A stretch of 64,000 nucleotides of DNA from Pseudomonas sp. SCB32 (GCF_009189165.1 NZ_CP045118.1:3286001-3350000); one strand, 5' to 3'; shown: positions 46,643 to 56,302, counted from the first letter of the stretch. The notes: a model not told the origin generated them from the sequence alone. Numbers and translations are program-made.

Positions 46643-47962
46643 ATGCTCAAACAAGGCGTACTTCGCTGGCCCCAGATCGCCGGGCTCGGCATTTCACTGG
46701 TCATCGCCGGGCAGTTCTCCGGCTGGAACTACGGTCTGGCCAGCAGTGGCTGGGCCAACATGCTCGTCGCCACCCTGCTGATGGCCGTGCTCTGCGGCGG
46801 CCTGGCGCTCTGTGTGTGCGAACTCTCCACCGCACGGCCGCATGCCGGCGGCGTGTTCGCCTACGCGCAACTGGCCTTCGGGCCCTTCGTCGGCTACCTG
46901 GTCGGCGCCGCCTGCGCGCTCGCGCTGACCATCGGCACCGGCGCTGCCGCCAACTTCCTCGCCGCCTACATGGAGTCGGTGTTCGGCTTCGGCGGCTGGC
47001 CGGTGCGCATCGGCCTGTTCGCGTTGATCATCGGCATCCACATCATCGGCGTCGGCGAAGCCCTCGGGCTGACCCTGCTGGCCGGCGCCGTGGCGGCCAT
47101 CGCGCTGCTGGCCTTCGGCGGCGCCATGCTGCCCCACGTGCACTGGGAAAACCTGCTGCCGACCGCTGGCAGCGCGCTGCCGGGCGTGAGCGTCGCCGGC
47201 GTGTTCGCCTGCGTGCCCTTCGCCATCTGGATGTTCATCTGCCTGGAGCAGGTCGCCTCCGCCGCCGAAGAAGCCGCCGACCCAGGCCGCAGCATGCCGC
47301 GCGGAATCATCGCCGCCGTCGGCACCCTGCTGCTGACCGCCCTGACCGTGGTGATCAGCGCGCCGGGCGCGGCCGGTGTGGAAGTGGTCGGCAACGCGGG
47401 TGATCCGCTCTACGCCGCCATGACCCACGGCGGGCTCTACGGCGAGCGCGACTGGCTGCCGCTGCTGGTCGGCTCCGGTGCCGTGTGCGGCCTGCTGGCG
47501 ACCTTCTTCTCGGTGGTGTTCTCCGCCTCCCGCCAGCTGTTCGCCCTGGCCCGCGACGGCTTCTTCCCCGCCGCGCTGGCCCGCACCAATCGCCGTGGCG
47601 CGCCCTACGTCGCCCTGCTGGTGCTGACTGTGATCGGCCTGCCGCTGACCCTGGTGCCGCCGGAAAAACTCCTGCTGTGCATCGTCCTGCTGCTGGGCAG
47701 CTGCCACCTGGTGCTGTTCGCCGCTTACCTGCGCCTGCACCGCAGCCAGCCGGGCCTGGTGCGCCCCTTCCGCCTGCGCGGCGGCCCGGTCGTGGCAAGC
47801 GTCGGCATGCTGCTGACGCTGGTGGTGATCGCCGCCTGCTTCCAGCTGGAAGTGGCCATGCTCAGCGCACTGGCCCTGGTGGTCGCCGCGCTGATCCTCA
47901 ATTACCTGCTGCGCGCCGCCACCCGCGCCGGCAAGCCTCTGGAGAATGCCGAAAATGTCTGA
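46643..47962 (+). CDS. APC-family permease, ethanolamine-permease-like
   Basis: This 439-residue transporter has about twelve membrane helices of the amino acid-polyamine-organocation superfamily. The first helices read SLVIAGQFSGWNYGLASSG and CELSTARPHAGGVFAYAQLAFGP, a pattern close to ethanolamine permeases (such as SGEYFGWSYGWASAG in family members, from memory). It starts a three-gene operon: its end overlaps the PLP enzyme by 8 bp. An amino alcohol or aryl-amine substrate is therefore likely. AGGCAAGGGAC precedes the ATG. Confidence 0.82.
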   Translation: MLKQGVLRWPQIAGLGISLVIAGQFSGWNYGLASSGWANMLVATLLMAVLCGGLALCVCELSTARPHAGGVFAYAQLAFGPFVGYLVGAACALALTIGTGAAANFLAAYMESVFGFGGWPVRIGLFALIIGIHIIGVGEALGLTLLAGAVAAIALLAFGGAMLPHVHWENLLPTAGSALPGVSVAGVFACVPFAIWMFICLEQVASAAEEAADPGRSMPRGIIAAVGTLLLTALTVVISAPGAAGVEVVGNAGDPLYAAMTHGGLYGERDWLPLLVGSGAVCGLLATFFSVVFSASRQLFALARDGFFPAALARTNRRGAPYVALLVLTVIGLPLTLVPPEKLLLCIVLLLGSCHLVLFAAYLRLHRSQPGLVRPFRLRGGPVVASVGMLLTLVVIAACFQLEVAMLSALALVVAALILNYLLRAATRAGKPLENAENV

Positions 47963-49229
47963 ACCCACCCTGCTGCAACGCCGCCACCAGGTCATGGGCG
48001 ACGCCTCGCCACTGTTCTACGACGAACCGCTGGAGCTGGTGAAAGGCGAAGGTGTCTGGCTGATCGACGCCGCCGGCAAGCGCTACCTGGACTGCTACAA
48101 CAACGTGCCCTGCGTCGGCCACTGCCACCCCAAGGTGGTGGCGGCCATGGCCGAACAGGCGGCGACGCTGAATATCCATACCCGCTACCTCAACGAACGC
48201 GTGGTGCGCTACGCCGAGAACCTCACCGCGACCTTTGCCGAACCGCTGGACAGCCTGATGTTCACCTGCACCGGCAGCGAGGCCAACGAACTGGCCCTGC
48301 GCATGGCGCGCTTCGCCACCGGTAACAAGGGGGTGATCGTCAGCGACTACAACTACCACGGCAACACCACCAGCCTGGCGGCGGTGACCACCGCGCTGCC
48401 CAGCTCCGAGCCGTTCTCGCCCCATGCGCGGGCCGTGCCGATCCCCTGCCTCTACCATGCCGACGGCACGCCCGAGCAGGTCGCCGACTGTTACCTGGCC
48501 AAGGTCGCCGAAGCCATCGCTGAACTGCAGGCGGCAGGCGTCGGCCTCGCGGCCATGCTGATCGACACCCTGTTCGCCAACGAAGGCATCCCGCGCCTGC
48601 CGGCCGGCTACCTGGAGCGCGTCGCCAAGCTGGTGCGCGCTGCCGGCGGCCTGCTGATCACCGACGAGGTGCAATCGGGCTTCGCCCGCACCGGCGACCA
48701 CATGTGGGGCCACCAGTCGCACCCGCTGGTGCCGGACATCGTCACCCTCGGCAAACCCATGGGCAACGGCTTCCCCCTGGCGGGCGTGGTGACCCACCGC
48801 GAGCGCGTGGAGACCTTCGGCCGCAGCAATATGTACTTCAACACCTTCGGCGGCTCGCCGGTGGCTGCGGCCGTCGGCCAGGCGGTGCTGGACGTGATCG
48901 CCGAGCAGGACCTGCAAGGCAACGCCCGGCGCCAGGGCGCGAAGCTCAGCGCCGAACTGCACCGCCTCGCTGAGCGCCATTCGATCATCGGCGACGTGCG
49001 CGGCCAGGGCCTGTTCTTCGCCGTGGAGCTGGTACGCGACCGCGCCAGCCGCGAGCCGGCCGGCATCGAGGCCCGCCGCATCGTCAACATCATGCGCCAG
49101 CGTGGCGTGCTGATCAGCAAGATCGGCGGCGACGACAACATCCTCAAGATCCGCCCGCCGCTGGTGTTTGAAGCCGAGCACGGCGAGCGCTTCATCGACA
49201 CCCTGGACCAGGTCCTGAGCGAACTCTGA
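47955..49229 (+). CDS. Class III PLP enzyme, likely amino-alcohol-phosphate phospho-lyase
   Basis: This 424-residue enzyme of the class III aminotransferase fold has the PLP Lys267 in TLGKPMGNGF, the cofactor Asp in LITDEVQSGF and GSEANELALRMAR. In the AGXT2L/ETNPPL subgroup, such proteins do not transaminate but remove phosphate and ammonia from O-phospho amino alcohols. Pairing with an APH-type kinase immediately downstream (9 bp) and an ethanolamine-like permease upstream is the signature of that pathway. GGAG lies 10 bases before the ATG at 47955. A plain aminotransferase remains possible. Confidence 0.75.
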   Translation: MSEPTLLQRRHQVMGDASPLFYDEPLELVKGEGVWLIDAAGKRYLDCYNNVPCVGHCHPKVVAAMAEQAATLNIHTRYLNERVVRYAENLTATFAEPLDSLMFTCTGSEANELALRMARFATGNKGVIVSDYNYHGNTTSLAAVTTALPSSEPFSPHARAVPIPCLYHADGTPEQVADCYLAKVAEAIAELQAAGVGLAAMLIDTLFANEGIPRLPAGYLERVAKLVRAAGGLLITDEVQSGFARTGDHMWGHQSHPLVPDIVTLGKPMGNGFPLAGVVTHRERVETFGRSNMYFNTFGGSPVAAAVGQAVLDVIAEQDLQGNARRQGAKLSAELHRLAERHSIIGDVRGQGLFFAVELVRDRASREPAGIEARRIVNIMRQRGVLISKIGGDDNILKIRPPLVFEAEHGERFIDTLDQVLSEL

Positions 49230-49238
49230 GGAGCCACC

Positions 49239-50273
49239 ATGAACGACTTTTCCAAGGCTTGTTTCGCAGAGCTTGATCACGACCAGCAGATCGCCTGCCT
49301 GCGCGACCTGGCGCTGGATGCCCTGCGCCACTGGGACGGCGATTTCGTCGGCCTGGAACTGCTCAAGTACCGCGAGAACGCGGTGTTCTGCGCCACCCGC
49401 AGCGACGGCACGCGCAGCGCCCTGCGCGTGCATCGCGGCGGCTATCACAGCGAAGCGGCGCTGCGTTCGGAGCTGACCTGGATGGAGCAACTGGCCGCCG
49501 GCGGCATCGGCGTGCCGAGCATCATCCGCACCCGCAGCGGCGAACACCTGGCCGAGGTGCGCAGCGCCGCGCTGGAAGAGCCGCGCTTCGTCGACATGCT
49601 CGGCTGGCTCGGCGGCAGCACCCTGGGCTCCGCCGAGCAGGGCCTGAGCGCCGAGGGCGATATCGAGGCGCTGTTCCACCAGGCCGGCGCCGTGGCCGCG
49701 CGCATCCATCTGAATTCGGCCCAGTGGCGCCAGCCCAACGAGTTCACCCGGCACGCCTGGGACGAGGAAGGCCTGGTGGGCGCCAACCCGTTCTGGGGGC
49801 GCTTCTGGGAGCTCGACCTGCTCAGCGACGCGCAACGCGACCTGCTCCAGCGCGCCCGCCAGGAAGCGCGCCTGGACCTGCGCCGCTACGGCCGCGGCCT
49901 GGGCAACTTCGGCATGATCCACGCCGACCTGGTACCGGAGAACCTGCTGCTCGAAGGCGGCGAACTGCAGCTGATCGACTTCGACGACGCCGGCTTCGGC
50001 TGGCACATGTTCGAGCTGGCCACCGCGCTGTACTTCTGCCTCGATGATCCGCGCCTGGCGCAGATCCAGGCGGCGCTGCTGGCCGGCTACGACTCGGTCA
50101 AACCGCTGTCCGTCGCCGACCGCGCCGCGTTGCCGCTGTTCCTCGCCCTGCGCGGCACCACGTACCTGGGCTGGGTGCACACCCGGCGCAACAGCGAGAC
50201 CGCTCGGGAACTGGCGCCCATGCTGATCGAGCGTGCCTGTACACTGGCCAGCGCCTACCTCGCCGGCCGCTGA
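49239..50273 (+). CDS. APH-fold small-molecule kinase, likely amino alcohol kinase
   Basis: This 344-residue kinase has the aminoglycoside phosphotransferase fold. His228 and Asp230 lie in MIHADLVPEN (catalytic loop), and the metal-binding segment is LIDFDDAGFGWH. The closest functional groups by pattern are hydroxylysine/ethanolamine-type kinases and homoserine kinase II. Antibiotic resistance is unlikely given the catabolic operon. It would phosphorylate an amino alcohol that the preceding enzyme then eliminates to an aldehyde. GAGGAGCCACC precedes the ATG. Confidence 0.78.
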   Translation: MNDFSKACFAELDHDQQIACLRDLALDALRHWDGDFVGLELLKYRENAVFCATRSDGTRSALRVHRGGYHSEAALRSELTWMEQLAAGGIGVPSIIRTRSGEHLAEVRSAALEEPRFVDMLGWLGGSTLGSAEQGLSAEGDIEALFHQAGAVAARIHLNSAQWRQPNEFTRHAWDEEGLVGANPFWGRFWELDLLSDAQRDLLQRARQEARLDLRRYGRGLGNFGMIHADLVPENLLLEGGELQLIDFDDAGFGWHMFELATALYFCLDDPRLAQIQAALLAGYDSVKPLSVADRAALPLFLALRGTTYLGWVHTRRNSETARELAPMLIERACTLASAYLAGR

Positions 50274-50297
50274 ATCTGGCAGCCAGCTGCAAGCCCC

Positions 50298-50325
50298 TGG
50301 CGCGCAGGGACAAGCCTGCGCGCCA
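50298..50325 (+). terminator. Hairpin after the kinase gene
   Basis: A perfect 11-bp stem (TGGCGCGCAGG with CCTGCGCGCCA) has a 6-nt loop. There is no T-run, so it is a weak terminator or message-stabilising hairpin between the kinase and the AraC gene. Part of it also resembles a FeaR half-site (see rejected items). Confidence 0.5.
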
Positions 50326-50365
50326 GTGCTGACCGATACTCGGCGCACAACCGAGGTGAACCGCC

Positions 50366-51313
50366 ATGACCGGCATAGCCCGCCACCAGGCAACTGACTC
50401 CGATGAACTGGCCTGCGCCCTCGCCGGCTGGAGCCAGGACTACACCCAGCTCGGCCACGGCCGCCTGCAGGCGGAGCTGCTGCATGTGCAGCTGCCCGAC
50501 GCCTCGCTGATCTACGAGCACTCCAACCTGCACCTGCAGGAGAACATGGCGCCGCCCGCCGGCCACCTGGTGATCGGTATCCCCCTGCGTGCCAACGGCG
50601 ATTCACGCTTTAACGGCCAGGCCCTGCACGACGACACCCTGCTGGTGCTCCAAGGCGGCCGCGAGCTGGAAATCTGCGCCGCCGGGGAAATGCACATGCT
50701 CGGCCTGACCTTCAGCCAGCCGCAGCTGGAACGCCTGCTCGGCGCCGAGGAGCGCGAGCTGTTCGAGCGCGCTCTGGAGCAGCGGCGATTGCAGCTTTCG
50801 CCGACCGGCGCGGGTGAGCTGCGGCGCAGCCTGTGCGACGCCATCGCCACTTTCGAAAGCGAGCCCTGGCGGGTGGCCGACCCACAGCAGGCCGGCCATG
50901 CCGTCGACCGGATGGTGAGCCACGTGCTGCAAGCGCTGGAGGAAATCCTCCCCGGCAGCGACCGCGAAGGTGCGCCGCGCTCACTGCAGCAACATCGCCG
51001 GCTGGTGCTGGCGGCCATCGAGCGGATGCAGGCGGACCTGTCCGAACCGCTGTCGCTGCTGGAGCTGAGCCAGAGACTGAACACCAGCCAGCGCACCCTG
51101 CAGTACTGCTTCCGGCAGATCTGCCAGAGCACGCCGCAGCAGTTCTTCCTCAGCCTGCGTCTGGCCGAGGCGCGGCGCAGGCTCAAGCAGGAGCCGCAGC
51201 AGAGCATCACCCACCTGGCGCTGGACCTGGGCTTCGCCAGCTCCAGCCATTTCTCGGCCCTGTACAAGCGTCTCTACGCCGAACAGCCGTCGCTGATCTC
51301 CCGCGCACGCTGA
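50366..51313 (+). CDS. AraC-family regulator (EutR-like position)
   Basis: This 315-residue protein has an N-terminal sensory domain and a C-terminal AraC DNA-binding pair (LLELSQRLNTSQRTLQYCFRQ and THLALDLGFASSSHFSALYKR). The overall layout recalls EutR, the ethanolamine regulator, but I cannot prove that. It lies 92 bp after the kinase gene on the same strand. It most likely controls the permease-PLP enzyme-kinase operon in response to the transported amine. Confidence 0.82.
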   Translation: MTGIARHQATDSDELACALAGWSQDYTQLGHGRLQAELLHVQLPDASLIYEHSNLHLQENMAPPAGHLVIGIPLRANGDSRFNGQALHDDTLLVLQGGRELEICAAGEMHMLGLTFSQPQLERLLGAEERELFERALEQRRLQLSPTGAGELRRSLCDAIATFESEPWRVADPQQAGHAVDRMVSHVLQALEEILPGSDREGAPRSLQQHRRLVLAAIERMQADLSEPLSLLELSQRLNTSQRTLQYCFRQICQSTPQQFFLSLRLAEARRRLKQEPQQSITHLALDLGFASSSHFSALYKRLYAEQPSLISRAR

Positions 51314-51329
51314 AGACTCTTCCTCCCTT

Positions 51330-51376
51330 GTAGGAGCGGGCCATGCCCGCGATCGCGCCCATGGGGCGCTCCTACA
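51330..51376. repeat. REP hairpin after the AraC gene
   Basis: Gtaggagcgggccatgcccgcgatc faces gcgcccatggggcgctcctac. It is one copy of the family also at 9231, 23571 and 55131. Confidence 0.65.
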
Positions 51377-51426
51377 GAGTTCGCCGTCATGGGTCCTCCG
51401 ACGTGGGGGACCGGGCCCCGCCGATC

Positions 51427-51467
51427 TGGCAATCACACACAATCACTTGGCAGACAGGAGCAACGGC
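51427..51467 (+). promoter_or_regulatory. Tandem FeaR-type box upstream of the porin gene
   Basis: TGGCA-N8-CAA begins at 51427 (TGGCAATCACACACAA) and again at 51448 (TGGCAGACAGGAGCAA), exactly 21 bp apart, as in the feaB and aauB control regions. The second copy ends about 80 bp before the porin ATG. Confidence 0.7.
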
Positions 51468-51543
51468 GCAGGGCCACCCCTTACTTAGCATCGGCAGAAG
51501 TCACATCCCCCCAATCGACAATAACGAAACGGATGCCTTCACC

Positions 51544-52869
51544 ATGACCCACGCCGCCGTGCTGCGCCCCACCCTGCTCGCCCTGCTCATCGCCGGGGCA
51601 GGCCCCGCCAGCGCCTACCAGCTCTACGCCGACGACGACACCCACCTGAACGCCAACCTGGAAGCGACCTTCGGCATCTTCCACAGCCAGGAGAACTATG
51701 CTCCGAGCGGCAGGCTGAGCGAGGGCTCGTCGTCCTGGCGCGAGGGCTACCTGAAGTACGGCCTGAGCTTCGACAAGGGTCTGGCCGGCGTGGGCACCAC
51801 CTATGGCGCCTTCGGCCTGCTCAGCTCCGGCACCTGGGGTGATGGCGATGCCGCCGGCTTCACCGACGGCACCGAACGCACCACCAAGATCGAAGACGCC
51901 TCCCTCGGCTGGCGCTCCGGCAAGCTGTTCTCCGCCCTGGGCGACGACGGCGTGGACCTCTCCTTCGGCCGCCAGAACATCGTGGTCGGCGACGGCTTCC
52001 TGATCGACGGCGACGCACTGAACCTCGGCAAGGGTGTGGCCGATGGCGAGTTCAACCGTGGCGGCGCCTACTACCTGGCGGCGCGCAAGAACTTCGACGA
52101 AACCGCCGTGCTGCGCCTGGGTGGCAAGGAGGGCTGGCGCAGCGACCTGATGTGGCTGAAGTCGGACAACCGCGCCCAGGCCAAGTCCGAACTCTACGTC
52201 GGCACCCTGGAGCACGTGGCCAAGGAAGCCACCGTCGGCCTGACCTACATCGACGTCACCGACATCGACGAGGAATACGCCTCGCCCCTGCAGCTCGACC
52301 GCAAGGACATGAAGACCTACAGCCTGCGCGCCACCGGCAATGCCGGCGTGGAGAACCTGTTCCTCTCCGGTGAATACGCCGAGCAGGACAAGCGCCATGT
52401 CGACAACGAGAACGCGTGGTACCTGGAAGCCGGCTGGACTTTCAAGGACGTGGCCTGGACGCCCGGCGTCAGCTACCGCTACAGCCGCTTCTCGGAGAAC
52501 TACGACACCCTGTTCTACGGCTTCAGCCGCGGCTACGGCACCTGGTTCCAGGGCGAGGTGGCGGGCAACTACGCAGGCCCGTTCAACAGCAACAGCAAGA
52601 TCCAGCAGCTCACCTTCAAGGTCGCTCCGCTGGAGAACCTGAACCTCGGCGCCATGCTGTTCGACTTCAAGACCCTCGACAAGAACCTGGGCAACACCGA
52701 CGGCCACGAATTCGACCTGTACGCCGAATGGGGCGTCACCCAGAACCTGATGGTGATGCCGCTGATCGGCCTCTACCAGCCGGACAAGAGCGCCGAGCAA
52801 GGCGGCACCCAGCTCGGCAACAACGACACCAACCTGTACAGCCAGGTGGTCTTCTCCTTCATGTACTGA
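51544..52869 (+). CDS. Outer-membrane beta-barrel porin, predicted FeaR-controlled
   Basis: This 441-residue protein has a signal peptide (1-24, ending in GPASA) and a repeating pattern of amphipathic beta-strands. It ends with the aromatic-terminal signature SFMY, as expected for a barrel inserted by BAM. It is not a clear OprD or OprF member; the strand pattern and size fit alginate-export or DUF1302-like porins. The FeaR-type box suggests that it lets aryl amines or their acids enter the periplasm. It precedes the chemoreceptor gene by 78 bp on the same strand. Confidence 0.8.
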   Translation: MTHAAVLRPTLLALLIAGAGPASAYQLYADDDTHLNANLEATFGIFHSQENYAPSGRLSEGSSSWREGYLKYGLSFDKGLAGVGTTYGAFGLLSSGTWGDGDAAGFTDGTERTTKIEDASLGWRSGKLFSALGDDGVDLSFGRQNIVVGDGFLIDGDALNLGKGVADGEFNRGGAYYLAARKNFDETAVLRLGGKEGWRSDLMWLKSDNRAQAKSELYVGTLEHVAKEATVGLTYIDVTDIDEEYASPLQLDRKDMKTYSLRATGNAGVENLFLSGEYAEQDKRHVDNENAWYLEAGWTFKDVAWTPGVSYRYSRFSENYDTLFYGFSRGYGTWFQGEVAGNYAGPFNSNSKIQQLTFKVAPLENLNLGAMLFDFKTLDKNLGNTDGHEFDLYAEWGVTQNLMVMPLIGLYQPDKSAEQGGTQLGNNDTNLYSQVVFSFMY

Positions 52870-52947
52870 CCACGGTCGCGCATGACTCCACGGGGTGGTC
52901 GCCGCAAGGCGCCGCCCCGTTCCTGTTTCTGCATCAGGTGCCATCCC

Positions 52948-55092
52948 ATGCCCCTTCCGACCCTGAATATCCAGAGCAAGATCGTCCTGCTCGCCAGCCT
53001 GTGCCTGATCCTGGTGGTCACCCTGCTGGTCGGCCTGTCGCTGTACCAGAACCAGCTGAGCACCACGCGCGTGAAGGACGCCAGCCGGCAGATGCTGGCC
53101 AGCGCCGCGCAAACCAACCTGCAGGCCCAGGGCAAGGTGCAGGCGCTGCAACTGCAACGCCTGTTCCTGCGCACCTACGACTATGGCCAGGGCCTGAGCC
53201 GCCAGCTGCTGAGCCTGCGCGCCCAGGCGGCACGCGGCGAGATCGACGCGCGAACGTTGCGCCAGCGCCTGACCCACGAGCTGCGCGACGCCATCGCCGG
53301 CAAGGCCGACCTGCTCGGCCTCTACCTGGTCTTCGAGCCACAGGCGCTGGACAAGGCCGACGCGCAGTTCCACGGCAACGCCGAGGCCGGCAGCAACGAG
53401 ACCGGGCGTTTCTCGGTCTACTGGGTACGCGGCGAAGGCGGCGCGCCGACGCCGGTGATCGGCGACGAGAAGACCCTCTCCGACACCTCCCCCGGCCCCA
53501 GCGGCAAGCCCTACAACGCCTTCTACACCTGCCCGCGCGACAGCCGCCAGGCGTGCGTGCTCGACCCTTACAGCGACGATGCCTCCGGCACCCGCCGGCT
53601 GGTCACCAGCATCGCCTTCCCGCTGCTGGAAGACGGCCAGGTGATCGCCGTGGTCGGCCTCGACATCAGCCTCGACAGCCTGCAGCAGAACGCCCGGACC
53701 AGCGCCGCCAGCCTGTACGACGGCAGCGGGCGCATCAGCATCCTCAGCCCTGCGGGGGTAATTGCCGGTAACAGCCAGGACGCCGCCAGCGTCGGCAAGC
53801 GCCTGCACGACGTGCAACCGGCCAGGGCCAACGATCTGCTCGCCGCGCAGCAGCGCAACCAGCCGTTCACGCTCAGCGATGCCGAGCAGATCCAGGTGCT
53901 CGAACCGCTGGAACCGATCACCGGCGCCGCGCCCTGGGGCGTGCTGCTCAGCGTGCCGCACGCCACCCTGATGGCCCCGGCCGTCAGCCTGCAACGCGCC
54001 ATGGATGACGAACGTGCCCACGGTTCGATGGTCGAGTTCGGTGTCGGCCTGCTGCTCAGCCTGCTCGGCATCGCCCTGGTCTGGCTCACCGCGCGCGGCG
54101 TCACTCGCCCGCTGCTGCGCCTGGCCGGCATGGTCGAGGACATCGCCGACGGCGACGGCGACCTCACCCGCCGCCTCGACTACAGCCGCCGCGACGAGCT
54201 CGGCCGGGTCGCGCAGGGCTTCAACCGCTTCCTCGACAAGCTGCAGCCGGTGATGGGTCAGCTGCAGGGCGCGGTGAGCGACACCCGCGCCACCGCCGAC
54301 CAGTCGGCTGTAGTCGCCCGCGAAGCCAGCGACGGCATGCAGCAGCAGTTCCGCGAGATCGACCAGGTGGCCACGGCGTTGCAGGAGATGTCCGCCACCG
54401 CCCAGGACTCCGCGCGCAACGCCGCCCAGGCCGCCGCAGCCGCCAGCCAGGCCGACCACGCGGCGCGCGAAGGCCTCGACGTGATCGCCCACGCCACCCA
54501 CGGCATCGGTGAACTCGCCCAGGGCATGACCGCCGCGATGAGCCAGGTGCAGGCCCTGGCCGAACGCAGCGAGCAGATCGGCCAGGTGCTGGAGGTGATC
54601 CGCTCCATCGCCGAACAGACCAACCTGCTCGCCCTCAACGCCGCCATCGAAGCCGCCCGCGCCGGCGAACAGGGCCGTGGCTTCGCCGTGGTTGCCGACG
54701 AGGTGCGCGGTCTGGCGCAGCGCACGCAGAGTTCGGTGGAGGAAATCCGCCAGGTCATCGCCAACCTGCAGAGCGGCACCCGCGAGGTCGCCCAGGCCAT
54801 GCACGGCAGCCACGGCCAGGCGCAGCACAACGTCGGCCAGGTGCAGCAGGCGGTGGAGGCGCTGCAACGCATCGCCAGCTCGGTCAACCTGATCAGCGAG
54901 ATGAACCTGCAGATCGCCAGCGCCGCGGAGGAACAGAGCTGCGTCGCCGAGGAGATCAACCGCAACATCGAAGCCATCCGTGACGTGACCCATTCGCTGT
55001 CGGGGCAGGCGGAGCAATCGGCGCAGGTCAGCCACCGGCTGAATGAGATGGCGGATTACCAGCGGCAGTTGATTCAGCGGTTCAGGGTTTGA
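52948..55092 (+). CDS. Methyl-accepting chemotaxis protein (dCache-type)
   Basis: This 714-residue chemoreceptor has a membrane helix (about 11-32), a large periplasmic double-Cache-like domain (about 35-355) with [24 protein letters not shown] text, and a second helix (about 362-382). A HAMP domain and a signalling hairpin follow, the tip reading [20 protein letters not shown]. The ATG giving MPLPTLNIQ was chosen because it starts directly before the first helix; an upstream ATG adds 22 residues. Being next to the FeaR-box porin, it may sense aryl amines or their breakdown products. That is inference. Confidence 0.88.
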   Translation: MPLPTLNIQSKIVLLASLCLILVVTLLVGLSLYQNQLSTTRVKDASRQMLASAAQTNLQAQGKVQALQLQRLFLRTYDYGQGLSRQLLSLRAQAARGEIDARTLRQRLTHELRDAIAGKADLLGLYLVFEPQALDKADAQFHGNAEAGSNETGRFSVYWVRGEGGAPTPVIGDEKTLSDTSPGPSGKPYNAFYTCPRDSRQACVLDPYSDDASGTRRLVTSIAFPLLEDGQVIAVVGLDISLDSLQQNARTSAASLYDGSGRISILSPAGVIAGNSQDAASVGKRLHDVQPARANDLLAAQQRNQPFTLSDAEQIQVLEPLEPITGAAPWGVLLSVPHATLMAPAVSLQRAMDDERAHGSMVEFGVGLLLSLLGIALVWLTARGVTRPLLRLAGMVEDIADGDGDLTRRLDYSRRDELGRVAQGFNRFLDKLQPVMGQLQGAVSDTRATADQSAVVAREASDGMQQQFREIDQVATALQEMSATAQDSARNAAQAAAAASQADHAAREGLDVIAHATHGIGELAQGMTAAMSQVQALAERSEQIGQVLEVIRSIAEQTNLLALNAAIEAARAGEQGRGFAVVADEVRGLAQRTQSSVEEIRQVIANLQSGTREVAQAMHGSHGQAQHNVGQVQQAVEALQRIASSVNLISEMNLQIASAAEEQSCVAEEINRNIEAIRDVTHSLSGQAEQSAQVSHRLNEMADYQRQLIQRFRV

Positions 55093-55130
55093 GGCGCCGA
55101 TAGCGCCGGCGGTTGGCAGGACGAGCTCTT

Positions 55131-55316
55131 GCAGGAGCGAGCCATGCCCGCGATAGCCCCGTTCACAAGAGCTTCGCGGGCATGGCCCGCTCCTACGGGT
55201 GCCTCTTTGGAGGGATTGATGAGGGGCGGCAATCGGCGGGACAAGCTTTCGTAGGAGCGGACTCCGTCCGCGATAGCCCTGGTACAAGAGCATCGCGGAC
55301 GGAGTCCGCTCCTACG
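55131..55316. repeat. Two REP hairpins between the converging MCP and catA genes
   Basis: A gcaggagcgagccatgcccgcgat / cgcgggcatggcccgctcctac pair (55131-55196) and a perfect 24-bp pair (55251-55274 with 55292-55315) fill the gap. They could stop or slow transcripts from both sides. Confidence 0.75.
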
Positions 55317-55333
55317 GGAACATCACAGCGATA

Positions 55334-56266
55334 TCAGGCGCCTTGCACCTGCAACGCACGGGGACGCTGGCTGCGCTGTTCGGCGTCGGTACCCGCCGCC
55401 TTCTGCAGCTGGAAGCTGAACTGCAGGTCGGCATAGCGCCCCTTCACACCGCGCACGCCGTCCTCGCGGAACTCCACTTCGCCCACCAGTCCGTCACGGG
55501 TGGCGTAGGCGAAGTCATCCCACAGGTACTCATCGCCCGACAGGTTGATCTGGGTGGTCAGGTGGCGATAGCCCGGCGCCGAGATGAAGAAGTGGATATG
55601 CGCCGGGCGCTGGCCATGACGGCCAAGCAGGTTCAGGGCTTCCTGGGTGGTGCCGGTCGGCGGGCAACCGTAGCCGCTCGGCACGATGCTGCGCGCCTTG
55701 TAGCGGCCCTGGGCGTCGGTGACGATGCGGCGGCGCAGGTTGAACTGGGACTGGCTCTGGTCGAAGTAGGAGTACATGCCCTTGGTGTTGGCGTGCCACA
55801 GGTCGACGGTGGCGCCGGCGATGGGGTTGCCGTCCAGGTCCAGCACCTGGCCTTCGAGGAACATCGGAGTGGCGACGCCCTCCTCGCTGCCATCGTCCAT
55901 GCGCGCTTCGCCCTGGGACAGCGGCGCGCCAGCCACGTACAGCGGGCCTTCGATGGTGCGCGGGGTGCCGCCGGTGAGGCCGGCCTGTTCGTCACGGGCG
56001 TCCTGCAGCAGGTCGAGGAAGTGCTCGAGCCCCAGACCCGCCACCAGCAGGCCGGCTTCCTGGCCGGCGCCCATGCGATTGAGGTAATCCACTGCCTTCC
56101 AGAACTCGTCGTCGGTGACCTGCATGTCCTCGATGATGCGCACGGCATCGATGAGGATGCGGTTGATCAGCGCCTTGAAGCGCGGGCTGCCCTGGTCGTT
56201 GCCATAACCCGCGGCTTCCTCGAAGAACTTCTGGATGTCGGCGGACTGGGAAATCTTCACGGTCAT
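55334..56266 (-). CDS. catA: Catechol 1,2-dioxygenase
   Basis: This 310-residue intradiol dioxygenase has the non-haem iron ligands of the family: a Tyr in TKGMYSYFDQ, a second Tyr near PSGYGCPPTG, and two His in QRPAHIHFF. An N-terminal helical linker domain (about 1-100) makes the dimer. It splits catechol to cis,cis-muconate. It is the last gene of flavin reductase-catB-catC-catA on the minus strand. Catechol arises from the Iac route in this window. Confidence 0.95.
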   Translation of the reverse strand: MTVKISQSADIQKFFEEAAGYGNDQGSPRFKALINRILIDAVRIIEDMQVTDDEFWKAVDYLNRMGAGQEAGLLVAGLGLEHFLDLLQDARDEQAGLTGGTPRTIEGPLYVAGAPLSQGEARMDDGSEEGVATPMFLEGQVLDLDGNPIAGATVDLWHANTKGMYSYFDQSQSQFNLRRRIVTDAQGRYKARSIVPSGYGCPPTGTTQEALNLLGRHGQRPAHIHFFISAPGYRHLTTQINLSGDEYLWDDFAYATRDGLVGEVEFREDGVRGVKGRYADLQFSFQLQKAAGTDAEQRSQRPRALQVQGA

Positions 56267-56302
56267 TCGGCTTACCTCGTCTTGTTGTTATCTGGGGTGG
56301 AG

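Noticed and set aside
49239..50273. Aminoglycoside resistance phosphotransferase
   Set aside because: The fold matches, but the gene is embedded in a catabolic operon with a permease and PLP enzyme. Small-molecule kinase is more likely.
50277..50317. A possible fourth FeaR box before the AraC gene (TGGCA at 50277 and TGGCG at 50298, 21 bp apart)
   Set aside because: The second copy is degenerate and lies in a perfect 11-bp hairpin that explains the sequence on its own. I keep it only as a weak possibility.
47898..50606. A 902-codon minus-strand open frame opposite the PLP enzyme and kinase genes
   Set aside because: It spans two well-supported plus-strand genes and has no recognisable domain. 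Long antisense frames are expected at this GC content.
51481..55293. A 1270-codon open frame on the minus strand opposite the porin and chemoreceptor genes
   Set aside because: It has no family signature, low-complexity composition and no ribosome site. It is a high-GC shadow of the plus-strand porin and MCP, whose domains are unmistakable.
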